DNA of 64,000 nt from Cyanidiococcus yangmingshanensis (Eukaryota; Rhodophyta; Bangiophyceae; Cyanidiales; Cyanidiaceae), in contig VWRR01000011.1 in assembly GCA_013995675.1 (NCBI GenBank), forward strand, positions 186,001 through 250,000, given 5' to 3'. Of the stretch, positions 31,591-43,015 are shown piece by piece; position 1 is the first letter of the stretch, and every line of letters starts with the position of its first letter. Below the pieces are notes generated by a model, which saw nothing but the letters and a program-made list of their open reading frames with translations, had not been told where the DNA came from and did not search any database. The translations under genes and the position numbers were made by a program.

Positions 31591-33133
31591 ATGAGCCATC
31601 CGTCGTGATTCGTAACCTTTCAGGAACGGCATCGACGCTTACGTCTCCGGGTCGTGGGAACAAGGTTCGGGATCCAGCTGCTCGGCAGCAGCGTGGCTCC
31701 GGGAAACTTGGTCGCAAAAAAGCTCATGCTGTTGCGGCCAACGAGGACCAGAAACCGCATAATAGCCGCAACACCGTGCCGTCCCAGCTCGGATGGAAAT
31801 CGCATCGCCGAGCACCGATGCTCTGAGCGTGAGAAAGCGAAAGTACCTAGCGGTCCTGTTCGTTCGGGAGATGAGTCTGTCGAAGAACTCCCCGGCAATC
31901 CCGAAAAGCCCACAGGCTCGGCCAACGCTCGCAATGTCGGAAAGCGTCGCCCCAGAGGTAGTCAGAGGGGCATCAATGACGCCTCTATCAAAATGAATGG
32001 GATGCCCTGCGCTACAACAGATCGGAAAATGGGTATGCGCAGTACCAATCACACTGAAATGACAAGATCGACGGTTCACGAGATTCGCAGCACGTCGACG
32101 CCGCCATCCAAGCCCTCTACTGCGTCCAACGAGACTACCGATATTCTGGAAAGACTCGTTGCAGACACAAAACCGGAAGGCGCTGCTCTGACCATTCCAT
32201 CGAATGGAATCGCAGAGCGGCGTGTCCATTTGCGTTCGCAGGTAGGAAAGGACAACACAGACCAGTGTGCGCATCTCTCGACAGCACAACGGCCTTCATC
32301 TACTCAGCGACAAGCCGTGTTCAGTGAGGCCGGCCGAACCACGCCTTATTCGTTGACGGATACTCCTCCGGCGGGTCCTGCTGTCACTCTAGCCGTGCAG
32401 TCAGCGTTCTGTGCGCGACGCGGAGAAAAGATCCGCTGGAAAAGTTTGCAGTGCGAACGAGCGCACACAAAGCGTTCGTCGCATCGCGTCTTCGATGCGA
32501 AAAATGAACTTGGCACCCAGCGCTGGTGAGCGCGGAGCACCGTCTCAATGTTCGCTCGATTCAGAATGGAACGATCTCATGTCAGATATTTCACGCACGG
32601 TCGGATGTGAGGAGGTCACAGGGCATGGAATATCTGGCAGCAATCAGAGAGGCAACAACACGACTGCGGCGGGGGGCCCTATCGCCAAGCATACAGCCTT
32701 TCATTGGTGCGGTTTACTCGACACTGCCCATACATCTGGATCGGCAAACCGAGCCTCAACGATTCCACGATGGTCTAGCGGCGCTGCAATTACTACCGCT
32801 TCCATACCGACGCCGTTGCCATCGCCTGTCGTTGCGTCCCAGATGAATGCGAGCAGTGCATCGCAATGGATGAGTGCTTTCGAGACCCGACCTTGCACAA
32901 GGCTCCTTCCCGACGAATGGAGGCAAGGGGTGGTCGCACCGAATTCCATCGGAGACCAGGCAAACCCTGGATGTAGCGCCTGCGAAACAGCGAGCAATCA
33001 CGGTCGGTATGAGCCCCCGCATCGAGTAGAATGTTTCCAGAGGCCGTACGCTCTATCGGCTCAGGCGCACCCGTTCTCCCTCGAGGTTCGATCGTCTGCC
33101 TCCGCGCAAGCCTCTAGTCCCTGGACACGCTGA
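31591..33133 (+). CDS. Probable frame-broken low-complexity tail of the NST1-like protein
   Basis: Downstream of the NST1-like frame, three successive plus-strand frames (about 31374-31826, 31800-32529 and 32450-33133) each encode hydrophilic Ser/Thr/Arg/Pro/Gly-rich protein with coding-like composition, for example NARNVGKRRPRGSQRG and SNETTDILERLV. Nst1 proteins have long tails of this kind. I therefore infer that these belong to the upstream gene, with about three frame changes, or form a separate disordered protein. No domain is recognisable, and the boundaries are approximate. Confidence 0.4.
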
Positions 33134-33270
33134 ATAGGGAAACCTGTAAAAAACTACGCTTCTGGGCCATGATGAAAGAAACTGACCCGAGTACGGCCAA
33201 GCGAGCATGTCAAGGCGAACGTCGCAGGTCGCCTGGAGCGCGTCACTGAGGTTCACTTGCCCTCCAACGT

Positions 33271-34002
33271 TCATGTCCGCAAACCCGTTCGATGCCTTCT
33301 AGAATAGGAGACCCCCGGCTCCGATGAACCTGAGCGACCAAAAGTGTCGTGCTCGGTGAGCACCGCTGTATTGCACCAGATATCGGCGGCCGAGTAGGGC
33401 GCACCAATACTTGCCAGTCGCCGCTGCACTTTCCTTCTCCTTCTTTGATCGCTTCGTGAACGATCCGCTCTAGCTTGGCCGCGGAGAAAACGCTCCCGTT
33501 CGAGCTGACGGGACTGCTCGAGAGCGCACAACGGTTTCGCCTCGCGGAAAACTGCCCGATGGATCTTCTCCAGAGGCACCTGCCGCACTACAAGTCGTTT
33601 TCCGAACATGAGATAACCGTCCATAGCATCCGCTACAATTCGAGCCACTGCAGCCTCAGCAAAGTGCACAAAAGCGTAGCCTCGTGAACGACCGGTTCGT
33701 TTGCTTCGGGAGAGACGCACCTGAATGACTTGCCCAAACTGGGAGAAGAATCGCTTCATCTCCTGTTCGTAGAAGCCGTGCGGAACGTGGCCAATATACA
33801 GCACGCCTCCTCTGCGTTGCTCGCTTCCCTTTTTTGTTCTCATGGCGTGCTCCACGAACCAGTGTCGGCTTGTCGAGGTCCTTGAAAGCGCAAATCCCTT
33901 GACGTCTTGTCGTACGGCAACCACGCTATCGCTCGCTGCGGACCGGAAGTACGCCGACGCCACTGCGACTCGCCCAGCAGTGTGGGTACAAACCCCGGAC
34001 AC
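33271..34002 (-). CDS. Nucleolar RRM protein, NIFK/Nop15-like
   Basis: A small RNA-binding protein with one RRM at about 66-142: RNP2 LYIGHV (68-73) and RNP1 SRGYAFVHF (106-114). The sequence VLYIGHVPHGFYEQEMKRFF with a FGQVIQVRLSRSKRTG loop is characteristic of the NIFK/Nop15 group, which acts in pre-60S ribosome assembly (ITS2 processing) in the nucleolus. The Arg-rich C-terminus (RSDQRRRRKVQRRLASIG) also fits. Two starts are possible: 34002, or Met54 at 33843 (MRTKKGSEQRRGG), which gives a more family-like N-terminus. The adjacent ribokinase-like gene is divergent, so the two likely share a compact promoter. Confidence 0.85.
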   Translation of the reverse strand: MSGVCTHTAGRVAVASAYFRSAASDSVVAVRQDVKGFALSRTSTSRHWFVEHAMRTKKGSEQRRGGVLYIGHVPHGFYEQEMKRFFSQFGQVIQVRLSRSKRTGRSRGYAFVHFAEAAVARIVADAMDGYLMFGKRLVVRQVPLEKIHRAVFREAKPLCALEQSRQLERERFLRGQARADRSRSDQRRRRKVQRRLASIGAPYSAADIWCNTAVLTEHDTFGRSGSSEPGVSYSRRHRTGLRT

Positions 34003-34043
34003 AAGTTTGGCCTTTTCGCACCTGTTGCCTTGTATAGACTTGT

Positions 34044-35396
34044 GTGCGAAATCAGTTGGTAATCAGTGTTCAATTGACAGTGATGGGTGGCGCCTCTGCT
34101 GGACAGGTCGAACGACGACTAACGCCCTGCAGCGTACTCGTGGTGGGCTCCTCGAACACTGATTACGTGCTGGCGGGGATCGCTCGCTTGCCGCAGCTCG
34201 GAGAGACGGTGCTTGTACAGGGTCCGAAAGTATCATTTCAGGTTACGCCGGGAGGAAAGTCTGCGAATGCGTCGATCTCCTCGAGCCGTTACTTTTCTGG
34301 TCGAAACGACGGCACGGTGTGCCTCATTGCGAGCGTTGGCAAGGACGAGAATGGACGCAACGCCCTCCAAAACTACGAGCGCGAGGGTGTGTTTGCGGCC
34401 TTGAGTAAGCAGTCTGGTGAGGAGGCTTCTGGGGTCGCACTCATTCTGGTAACGCACTCGGGCGAGAATGCAATTCTGGTAGCGCCTGGGGCGAACAGTA
34501 TCCTGACTCCCGACGACTTTCAGGACCATGCAGCGGATGGGCAAGGCAACGTTCGTCTCGAGGAACTGCGAACTGCATCCGTGGTTTTAATGCAGCTCGA
34601 AATTCCCATGGATACAGTCCGATGGGTAGCAGACGCACTGTTTACGCCTCCGCTGCCAGCATTGGGGCCTCTTCTGTTGCTCAACCTCGCGCCACTCGGA
34701 GCGGACGTCACAGAAGCGATGCTCGAAGCGCTTTTCGCACATTCACCAATCATTATCGTGAATGAGCTCGAGTGCAAACAACTCATGAAAACTTTGCTAG
34801 CGAGCAATCCAGAGGAGGTGTCCGTAGCGCTCAACCAGGCTGAACAGGGTGAATGGCGTGGATGTCAGACTCGAGTGATGGAGCGGGCCCCATCACTCCG
34901 GGCACTCATCGTTACCCTTGGTGCAGCAGGTGCATGTGCACTTCATCGGTTCGGTGCGCGTGTCGCTTCCGAGTCTAGTGCGTTGACAGAAACGTCGACG
35001 TCCCGTATGACGCTTGAATGGTTGCACGAACCAGCCGAACTACTGCCTGATTTCGGACCAGTGGTCGACACAACCGGTGCCGGGGATTGTTTCTGTGGAG
35101 TCCTGGCTGCCGCGCTGGCCGAGGAGCTTGCCAAGCGCTGTCAACAGACCGCTAGACCGATGAAGTCTTCGCCAACAACGGGTGTGGTTGACCTGGATGC
35201 TAAGGAGTTTGGGCGTGCTTTTCGATTCGCAACGGCTGCTGCAACCTTGTCCGTGACTCGAAAAGGCGCACAGCAGAGCTTTCCGAAACGTGAAGAGGTT
35301 GAGCGGTTCATTCGCCAGTTGCAAAAACGACCAGCCGCTCCATCTGTCCCGGTTCAGAGCGCTGCTTCCCCTTTCGGATATACTGCTTTGCACTGA
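34044..35396 (+). CDS. PfkB-family carbohydrate kinase, ribokinase-like
   Basis: It phosphorylates a sugar such as ribose at the 5-hydroxyl using ATP. The N-terminal sugar site reads VVGSSNTDYVLAGIARLP ... TPGGKSANAS, with the GGK/N ribokinase signature, and IASVGKDENGR follows. The C-terminal PfkB signature DTTGAGDCFCGVLAAAL begins at residue 342, with the catalytic base Asp348. An insertion of about 30 residues (Ser/Thr-rich, about 310-330) precedes it. The length of 450 is longer than bacterial ribokinase (about 310), because of this and other loops. The ATG at 34044 or 34083 (MGGASAGQ) may be used. No clear targeting peptide. Ribokinase is the best guess; other PfkB kinases are possible. 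Confidence 0.88.
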   Translation: MRNQLVISVQLTVMGGASAGQVERRLTPCSVLVVGSSNTDYVLAGIARLPQLGETVLVQGPKVSFQVTPGGKSANASISSSRYFSGRNDGTVCLIASVGKDENGRNALQNYEREGVFAALSKQSGEEASGVALILVTHSGENAILVAPGANSILTPDDFQDHAADGQGNVRLEELRTASVVLMQLEIPMDTVRWVADALFTPPLPALGPLLLLNLAPLGADVTEAMLEALFAHSPIIIVNELECKQLMKTLLASNPEEVSVALNQAEQGEWRGCQTRVMERAPSLRALIVTLGAAGACALHRFGARVASESSALTETSTSRMTLEWLHEPAELLPDFGPVVDTTGAGDCFCGVLAAALAEELAKRCQQTARPMKSSPTTGVVDLDAKEFGRAFRFATAAATLSVTRKGAQQSFPKREEVERFIRQLQKRPAAPSVPVQSAASPFGYTALH

Positions 35397-36007
35397 ATGC
35401 GTAAAGCCATCATTTTAAAGTTAAGTTCAGTTTCTCACAGTGCTTCGCTCGGTGCACGCCACAACCAGGACGCGACCATGCCCACTCGTTTCCTGGGAAC
35501 CCGAATATCGTGCTTCTGTGAACGAACACCCGAACTGCTCTTTCTAACGATTTTCGAAAGAGCAAAAAACGAGCCCGGGAAACGGAAATGAAAAGGCAAA
35601 ACCTCTCCAATGAGTGACCATCGATGGCCACGTCATGAGCAGCACGGCGGCACCTTCACCAGCTCAGCTGATCGTGTGCCTCAGCGCGTTCGCAAAGGGC
35701 GAACGAGCCCAAACCGCCAAAACAACAAAGCACGCCGCCCAAGGAGGCTACAAAGCAAGCACCACTTCCCCGCGTCCTCGAATCGTTTGGTTACGAGGTT
35801 CTGAACGATATCGACCAAAGTGCATCGCAGGGGCACCACCAACGACCATGCTTCGAGGCAGCCACACGGACACGGTGTTGCAGGCGACGCTGCGCGAAAA
35901 AACGGCGAAAACTCGCGCATACTTTGAGAACATGAATCTAGTGCTTACAGTCGTATCGTCATAGACCTTGTCTCCAGTGTCAAGATCGTGAGCAGATCCC
36001 CAGAAAA
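35397..36007. other. Spacer, no gene recognised
   Basis: Lies between the ribokinase-like and RUS genes. A 116-codon plus frame (35614-35964) and shorter minus frames lack recognisable features. Confidence 0.45.
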
Positions 36008-37736
36008 TTGTGCATCATAGCAGTGCCAGCTTCAGCACTGCTAGTTCGTGACCCAAGCCACAGAAACAGCCCTCTTATCGTTTTGGGGCGTCGCGGCGTC
36101 CGCAGTCTTTTGGCGCGAGCGTCAGCGACCGGAGTATGGGGACGTTGCCTCCTGGACAGTCGGGTGTCTCTAAGGCAACAGTATCTGAGAAATAACGCAA
36201 GTCGTTGCTGCTGGTCATGCGTGACGGCTAGGACTTGGGCCTCAGTCATGCCGAGTTCTTCACGTTTTCTCGACACAGCGCTCGTTATGGAAGGGAGTCC
36301 ATGGGTTTGTTCAACGACACCTGACTGGACGCGTCAGCGACGCGCTGGAAGCTTCGCTCGTTGGCTAAACTTGCCGCGCGAAAACCGACCTTGCCCCGGA
36401 GATGAGTCAAGCAATGCAGAAGAACGTTTTGAAGGCACGACGGATGCCCTTAGAGGGACACACCCACGTCAGGTTCCGCCGGCACTCGCGGTAGAACAAA
36501 TTCGATATGGTCAGCGAGAGTACCGCGTTAATAGTGCTGGACAGCTAGAAGTTGCCGAAGTGCGCCGTCAGAGACCCTGGGGTCTCAAAATCGCTGATCG
36601 GCTGGGGCGTATGTTTCTTCCAGAGGGCTATCCGGACTCGGTAGGGGCCCGACTATGCAGAGTATACCAAGTGGCGCGGACGAGCATTCTTCTTCGGGGG
36701 CATGGTGGGTGTCTTCAGCACCCAATCGCTGCTGCTCGCAGTCGGTGTTGGTCGACCGAGCGCAGCGCCTATTGCTGCGGCGCTGCAGTGGGTGATTCGC
36801 GACGGCCTCGGGCGGGCGGGACGCATGCTCTTTAGTCAGGTAGGCACTGGATTTGATGCGGAGACAAAACAATATCGACTGGCTGCTGCGTTTGTGCTCA
36901 ATGTGTCATGTGCGTTGGAGACGCTGACACCGTTCTTTCCGGATCTTTTCCTACCGCTCGCAAGTGTCGCAAACATGGCCAAGGGGGCCAGCACCATCGC
37001 TGCAGCATCGACGCGGGGTGCAATATATCGCTCCTTTATGCGCCGTGAGAACCTGGGTGATATCACTGCCAAACAGGAGACTGTGGGCGTGGTCGGCGAC
37101 CTGCTTGGCACAGCTGTTGGCGTCGTTCTAGCTCGAGTCGCGAGTCATTCTCATCGACTCTCTATGATCGCATTTGGAGGCGCGTCTCTCGGGCACCTCG
37201 TGAGTGCCTACTACGAAGTGAAGAGCGTAGAGCTCCGCACGCTGAACCGACAACGAGCGCACATGCTTATTTGGTCGTATCTGGAGGAGAACGGTACTGT
37301 ACTGCCGATCAAGACCGTCAACCGACGAGAACGACTCATCTACAGACCCTGGCTGGACTCGCTCCATGCACCGAATGTGGAGCTAGGTGCACGACTCTCT
37401 GACGCCGCCTCCGATGCCGAATCTCTCCGATACCTCCTTCGACTCTATCATGATGAAAAGTACATGTTGATCCTATGCTGGAGGTCGCGTACGGATCGTG
37501 CTCCGCCAGGATGCCACCCATCAGGACCAGCTCAAGGCATATTTCAGTCGCGAGCGTTTTGGCGTCTTTACAAATCCTCTGGAGACCGTTTTTCGCCGAA
37601 TCGAACGCTTATCGAGGAAAGCTATCGGGTCACGAACCGACTTTTCCCGACCTTTATCCACGATTGTCGTACAGCGGGCTGGAATGTCGACTGTGTCCTG
37701 TTGCGACCCATTGCACGACGCGTGCAATGGGACTAG
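36008..37736 (+). CDS. RUS (root UVB-sensitive, DUF647) family protein, frame-broken
   Basis: Belongs to the RUS/DUF647 family, plastid or membrane proteins linked in plants to UV-B sensing, vitamin B6 and auxin transport; the biochemical role is unsettled. Diagnostic parts are FLPEGYPDSV, then in the next frame FSTQSLLLAVGVGRPSA, LQWVIRDGLGRAGRMLFSQ, the hydrophobic LTPFFPDLFLPLASVANMAK, and AASTRGAIYRSFMRRENLGD followed by ITAKQE. Frames change at about 36698 (+1 in a run of five G) and at about 37480, where GGRVRIVLRQDATHQ continues in a third frame, and the C-terminal SYRVTNRLFPTFIHDCRTAG is back in the second. The N-terminal 150 residues look like a plastid transit region; the start may be 36008, 36242 or 36284. 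The ends converge on PI4K. Confidence 0.85.
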
Positions 37737-38006
37737 TCTGCCAACGACTGCGTTGTCTTCGAGATTACGATGTCGCTAACGTCGCCGCCCAAAACCGTTG
37801 CTCTTATGCTGCTGCATTCGATGATATACGCGAGCGAAGCATCAACCAGGGCCTAGGAAGCAAATAACCGTACGTCGCCGCATATCGATGCATCGTTCGA
37901 CTTAGTCCGCTGGGTCCGAACGATGAGACGTAGAAATCCTGATCTGCGTTATCCAATGGCCATGCAGTTCGGGTTTCGCGCATCGACGTTGCAGCCGTAT
38001 CTTTGT

Positions 38007-41000
38007 TCACAGGATACCGTTGGAGTAGAACTGAAATCGATCGTACTGCCTCGTGCGCCAGTTGTCGATGCTTTCATCAATCAGGTCCAGAACGGCGCGA
38101 ATACACTCTCGTTCTGGAAGCGATAACATCAGTCGTTGTCTGAGCCCGTCGACAACCGCCATGCCCCCGGCCATGCACGGCAAGCGCGTGCCTTCGAGCA
38201 TGATTTCGATGAGGGTCATGAGCTTTTCGTAATGTTTGCGGCATGCCAGAAACCCGCTTACAAACAACTCGCGGAAATAATGAAACGCTTTGCTGTGGAT
38301 GTCACCCATTACCTCCAGATACTCCGGTGATAGCTTGAACGGCGCTGCTTCGAAGCGGATAGATCCTGGCGAGTTGCCGAGCATGAATCCGAAATCGATG
38401 TGGATCACATGGCCACTTGCCGCAAGCATGATATTTCCGTTGTGTCTGTCCCGAACCTGGAACAAGTATGTCGCGAGTGAATAGCCCGCCATGCTCTCTG
38501 TGAAGTTGCGCACGGCTTTGGTAAACGCCGATGTTCCAGGCGCTCCGTACGCTCTTTCGAAATACTCTCGTAGGGATATGAAATTGGGCGTGCGCTTTTT
38601 GAGCGAATGAACGCTAACCGCGTCCGGAATGGTTTCGACAAGGCCGGCGTTGTTTCCGATGCAGACGATCGTAAAAGGACGCAACCACAAGGGCAGGGAT
38701 TCTTCCTCGAAAATCCGCAGCATCTGATCAATCAGTTGGACAGCCAGTTGCTCCTGACGCAAATCATCGCCAGCTTTCACAATGAACGAGGCCAACCTCC
38801 ACGTCGGCAGATGACCAAATGGTGAAGAGACGCGAACACGAGCTTCCTTCCATTCCCACATTTCACCATAGACTGCTAGAAGCGTCGCCTCGCGCGCCTT
38901 GCGCTCAGAGTCCTCGTCTTGATGAGCGCCCATTCTTTCCCGAAAGTTGACTCCTCGCGGTACATGTGGTGCCGAGTGCACAAAGCCACTGCCTCGGACT
39001 ACTTGACGTTGGCTCTGACGAGCGGGATGATACCGATCACCGGTTCGCGGTAGCGATCCGCCATGCTTCTCGTGCATTTTCTCCTCGATCGCCTCCAGAA
39101 CGAGTCGTCGCTGCAGTGCGCGGGGGTCAAGTCGGCGATGAACGGTTTCGTTTGACACCTGCTCGCCCTTCTTTGATGCCACCATTTCGGATGAATCGCC
39201 AGCCCCTTTGCCGTCTTGTTCTGTCTGTCGCGAGCCACGATTCGAGGCCTCTGTTCCACGAGCCGAAAACTGCAGTCGTCGCACCGTCTCAGAGCTCAAT
39301 GAGCGTGATCTCTTGAAGAGCGCACTGCTTGCATCTAGAAGGTCAGAGTAGCACGTAATGCTGCCGGAACCGAGTCCAGCTGGCAGACGATGCGCATAGC
39401 GCGGCAGAAGGCGCGAAGGTGCCGCATAGGCAGGTGGGCGGCTCGGTGAACCCGATACCGACCAATCCTTAACGTCAGTGGTGTTCTCCTGCTCAGAGTC
39501 GCTCGATTCACTATCACCATCCACGGATGGAAATCTTTCTCGCCACTCCTTTCGCCCAGATACGATTTCATCCAATCGAACAACTTCGACGGGTTCAAAA
39601 TTCACCTCGTCTGGTAGTATCGCACGCGCCGGTGATGCCGTATAGAGAAGCGCCTCCATCTCTCGGAGGCGGTCGTCACTAGCCAAGTGATGACAGAACA
39701 CGTTGCGATCAGAGCACTTCATATTGGTCTCGAGAACTTCGGCAAAGACCATGTATGGAACTCGATCCTTACTCGAAAGGATTGTGCATTCACCCGCTGC
39801 GATGCGCAACAGTCTGAGGACCGACTCATTGCTTCGCGATAAAGGCAGGTGGATCGAACGAAGTGCCGCTCGAGGGCAGTGTGGTGCGACCTGCTCAGCA
39901 GTTACGTTCAGCTCTTGGGCCCCCGAGACGCGTTGGCCGACCTTCAACGCCAGCGATGCGTCGATAAACGAGTCGAGAGAGGTCGTCCAATCGCGATCGA
40001 AGCATCCGCTCCCGTTTGGTTGGCGAGACCGTCCGTAGCTCGAGTGACAGGCGCACCAACGTGCGAAAAAAGTACAACATGTCGTTGAAGTAGTCAAAAC
40101 GCTCTTGCTTCGCTGCGAGTAGCCTTGTATGATCCAGTGCCGATGGTGGCCATTGCGGAGCAGTAACGTTTGCCGGCATCGAACGCGGCGGATCATCCCC
40201 TCTCATGGACGAAGGCTCGTGCACGCGCTGGATCCTCGACAGGCGCTCTGCAGCCTCATTGACAACCCATTCCACAAGTCGACGCACTGTTAGACTCGTT
40301 TCGAAATCTTCGGAGGATGCACCTGGAGCATCGCTATTCGCAAATGAGCAGGCATCGCGGTTCGTCCCCGCAGACGGGTTCTCGAGGCGTTCGCGTCCCT
40401 CTCTCCATTGAGCATTCCTGTCGTGGTCTTGGCTACCTTCGTCCGGCTCGCCATGTCTTGTAAAGGCGGTCAGAGAGCGCGCACGTCGGTGCCTGCTCTT
40501 GTCAAGGCCGTTCCCGTTCTCGAGATGTGGGTCGGATCGGCTCGTTTTCCAATGCGGTGAAGGAAACACTGGTTTCAGATCCGTCGCGACATCGTGCGTA
40601 CGCGATGGTGACTGCTCGGTATGAAATTCCGAGGATTTTGCGTCTTCAGCGCGCACTGGCGTAAAGTCGTAACCGATGAGCTCTGCTGCTGCGGTGGGCG
40701 AGCCCACAAAGACCGTGTCCGCGTAGCCGTTCACGGCAGCCGTCTCGCAACGTGTGCGCAGCAGTTGACAGCGCTTCAGCATCGCTCGATTCCGCGTATC
40801 TTCGCCTGCAGCTTGCAAAAACCAGTAAACCTGGAGAGCGAAATGCATGCTTTCAGCACATTTGTCCATGACGAACTTTTCGAGTGCATTCGTATCCTTC
40901 GCATGGAAGACGAGCAGGTGGCATAACTGAGGCAGGTAGAGCTCTATATCCTCCATATCCAGACTATATAATTCATTACATATGTAATCAAATACGCCTC

Positions 41001-41463
41001 GTGCGAGTCGATATCGGTACATATAGGTGACGGCCATCCAGGCGTCGAAAAAATCTGAACGAAACAACCGAAGCAACCAGCTCGAAGACAGATCCGTTGC
41101 TCGAGTTTTATCACCTGCGTATGCATCCCATGAACGCTCGGTGGCACCCGCGGTCTCAGCCTCCCTTGCACAAGACCGTTCATTCAGTGGTGTCTTGACG
41201 TCGAGATCCGATTCGTTGGTTCCGTTCTCGCTCGCAGTCTTGTGCTCGTGAGGAGGCCCCGTCCCAGCCGACGGTGCTGGCTTTTCACGGATTTCAGCCA
41301 GTTCGAGCGCTCTTGTCACGGTTGCTTCAACCAAAGTATAGATTTCAGCTGCAGTGCCATCGTCTCCTTTCCGGCAGTCCAGGTTTGAACCGAGCAGTAC
41401 CTGCTCTTCACAGAGCCTGGGTGCACGCTTCGAACCGTCTGCAGCGTCCTCGCCGCTTTCCAT
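38007..41463 (-). CDS. PI4KB: Phosphatidylinositol 4-kinase, beta type (frame break)
   Basis: A type III PI4K that makes PI4P on Golgi membranes. From 41463, residues about 125-225 form the lipid-kinase-unique (PIK) helical region (WLLRLFRSDFFDAWMAVTYM, YLPQLCHLLVFHA, SMHFALQVYWFLQA). A Ser/Asp-rich linker follows, then a second frame from about 40000 down carries the catalytic domain: SSKDRVPYMVFAEVLE, VKAGDDLRQEQLAVQLI, LVETIPDAVSVHSLKK, the catalytic loop VRDRHNGNIML, the DFG equivalent IHIDFGFML and the C-terminal NSPGSIRFEAAPFKL. The +1 frame change falls in 39895-40060, after the YFFRTLVRLSLEL helix. The two parts total about 1130 residues. The first Met at 41463 precedes an acidic stretch, and no targeting peptide is expected. 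Confidence 0.94.
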
Positions 41464-41913
41464 GGCAGCAAGTTTCAGCGAGCCAGAATTGCGCCGCCAA
41501 CAAAGTTGAGTCGCCGATCCTCACAGGGAAAACGTGCTTCCTGCTCTATCAAGCGTTGCAGTTTCAGTCCTGTTGGCTGCGTCCTTTGGGTGGCAACCAC
41601 AGCACGCTGGCGGTGATCGCAGTCTCTGTGCCGAAGCACCACTCAACCCAAGCACAGTAAAACTTAGTGAGCACCAGTTGCCTTTCTTGCTTCGTACTGA
41701 CTTCGCGTCCAGCGAAGAAAGCTGCTACACAATACAAAGTGACCCGCAACGTGCTGCTGCGATTGCCTACCGCAAAACGAGCTGGGAACGCTGAACACTA
41801 GACCGGAGAACGATCGCTGGCGGCGTTCCAAACCGGGGATCGTCAAGAAACGGTCACTTGCTGCTTGTGTTCCAGGTACGACGCTCGTTTTCTGAGTTTG
41901 AACGAACGTTTGG
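41464..41913. other. Divergent spacer
   Basis: Shared 5' region of PI4K (minus) and the GGCT-like gene (plus). Overlapping short frames only. Confidence 0.5.
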
Positions 41914-42645
41914 ATGCGTGTTCGTGCATCTTCAGTGGAAACCATAGCAGAGAACGATGATGTATCATGGGAAGATGTCAAGAACGGTGAGACCTGGATT
42001 CGTTTGGCAGGCTATGGTTCTTTGCTGAGTGCCAGCTCTGCCCGGAGAACGTGTCCGCGCATGCAGCGTCATCGCCTCGCTTGGGTTCGCGGTTACCGTC
42101 GCATTTTTTGCCTCGTCTCTCTAACCTGTGTACATCAAGGTGCGCCGTATGCAAAATGGCTTTCGAAGGAAGTTGCAGCTTGCGCCGCGTTTCCCAGTGA
42201 TTCTCGTGAGCTCCTCGTCGTTGCAGTCTTTGATATTCCCAAGGCGGAACTGAAGGCGTACTTGGATCGTGAGTCCCAGTATGACTTTACCTTGGTCGAA
42301 TGTTTCGAAGCAGAGACTGGAAAATGTGTAAAAGCGATCATGTGTGTTGCCCCGTTTGATCTCTGGACAGCGAGCCCGGACGTGCAGCCACCGAAGAAAA
42401 CGCCCCGCCGGGCGTATCGAACATGTTACAGTGGGCCTCTATGGCGACGTGACATCCTCCCTAGTCAGCCCTATCTCGATCTCTGTATGAGGGCCGCTAG
42501 GAGCCTCGGTGTCTTGGATTCATTCCTCGACAACTCCTATCTCGCCGATGGTCGCACCTGTTTACGTAAGTATGTGCAGGAACAAGAGAGGTTTTCATCG
42601 GGGCGGGCGGCGTTTACCAATGGTGAAGCATGGAACGGGCTCTGA
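41914..42645 (+). CDS. Gamma-glutamylcyclotransferase-fold protein
   Basis: A GGCT/AIG2-like protein. The family's substrate loop YGSL appears at residues 34-37 (RLAGYGSLLSA), and the conserved Glu is probably Glu120 in AYLDRESQYDF, matching the family's L-D-x-x-E-x-x-Y pattern. GGCT enzymes release 5-oxoproline from gamma-glutamyl compounds, including glutathione (ChaC branch). Which substrate is used here is not decided, since the sequence between the motifs diverges and the protein (243 residues) is longer than typical GGCTs. YRTCYSGPLWRRDILPSQPY near 167-186 and the following helix are extra. The ATG at 41914 is the first Met; no targeting peptide is evident. Confidence 0.65.
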   Translation: MRVRASSVETIAENDDVSWEDVKNGETWIRLAGYGSLLSASSARRTCPRMQRHRLAWVRGYRRIFCLVSLTCVHQGAPYAKWLSKEVAACAAFPSDSRELLVVAVFDIPKAELKAYLDRESQYDFTLVECFEAETGKCVKAIMCVAPFDLWTASPDVQPPKKTPRRAYRTCYSGPLWRRDILPSQPYLDLCMRAARSLGVLDSFLDNSYLADGRTCLRKYVQEQERFSSGRAAFTNGEAWNGL

Positions 42646-43015
42646 GCGCCAAACGAAACACCGTTCCTATTCGCTGTGCACCAACAGCATTGGTCGTAAG
42701 CATGAAAGGTCCTGCATCACGAGGCATGTCGCGAATGAGCGTGTAGACGCTGGAGACTGGTCTGCGGAAAGAGGCGAGTTTCACGAAAGCGTCGCTCCTC
42801 TTATGCTACAGTGGCCTATCAGACAGGACCCTGATCTTTTCATTGAAAACAAGCTCGTCGGTCGCGCTGGGCCGTGGCGAGAACGGATCGCTTTGCGGCG
42901 CCTTCTCCAAGGTCGGAGCCTGTGTGTATTGCGCTAACTGTTACTTTGAGAGTATGTTTGCCTTCGCATGAATGACGCCACCATACAAGCATCATTTCAC
43001 GGTTGAGGTTCTGGC
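42646..43015. other. Spacer, no gene recognised
   Basis: Short frames only, between the GGCT-like gene and an uncertain minus-strand gene. Confidence 0.4.
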
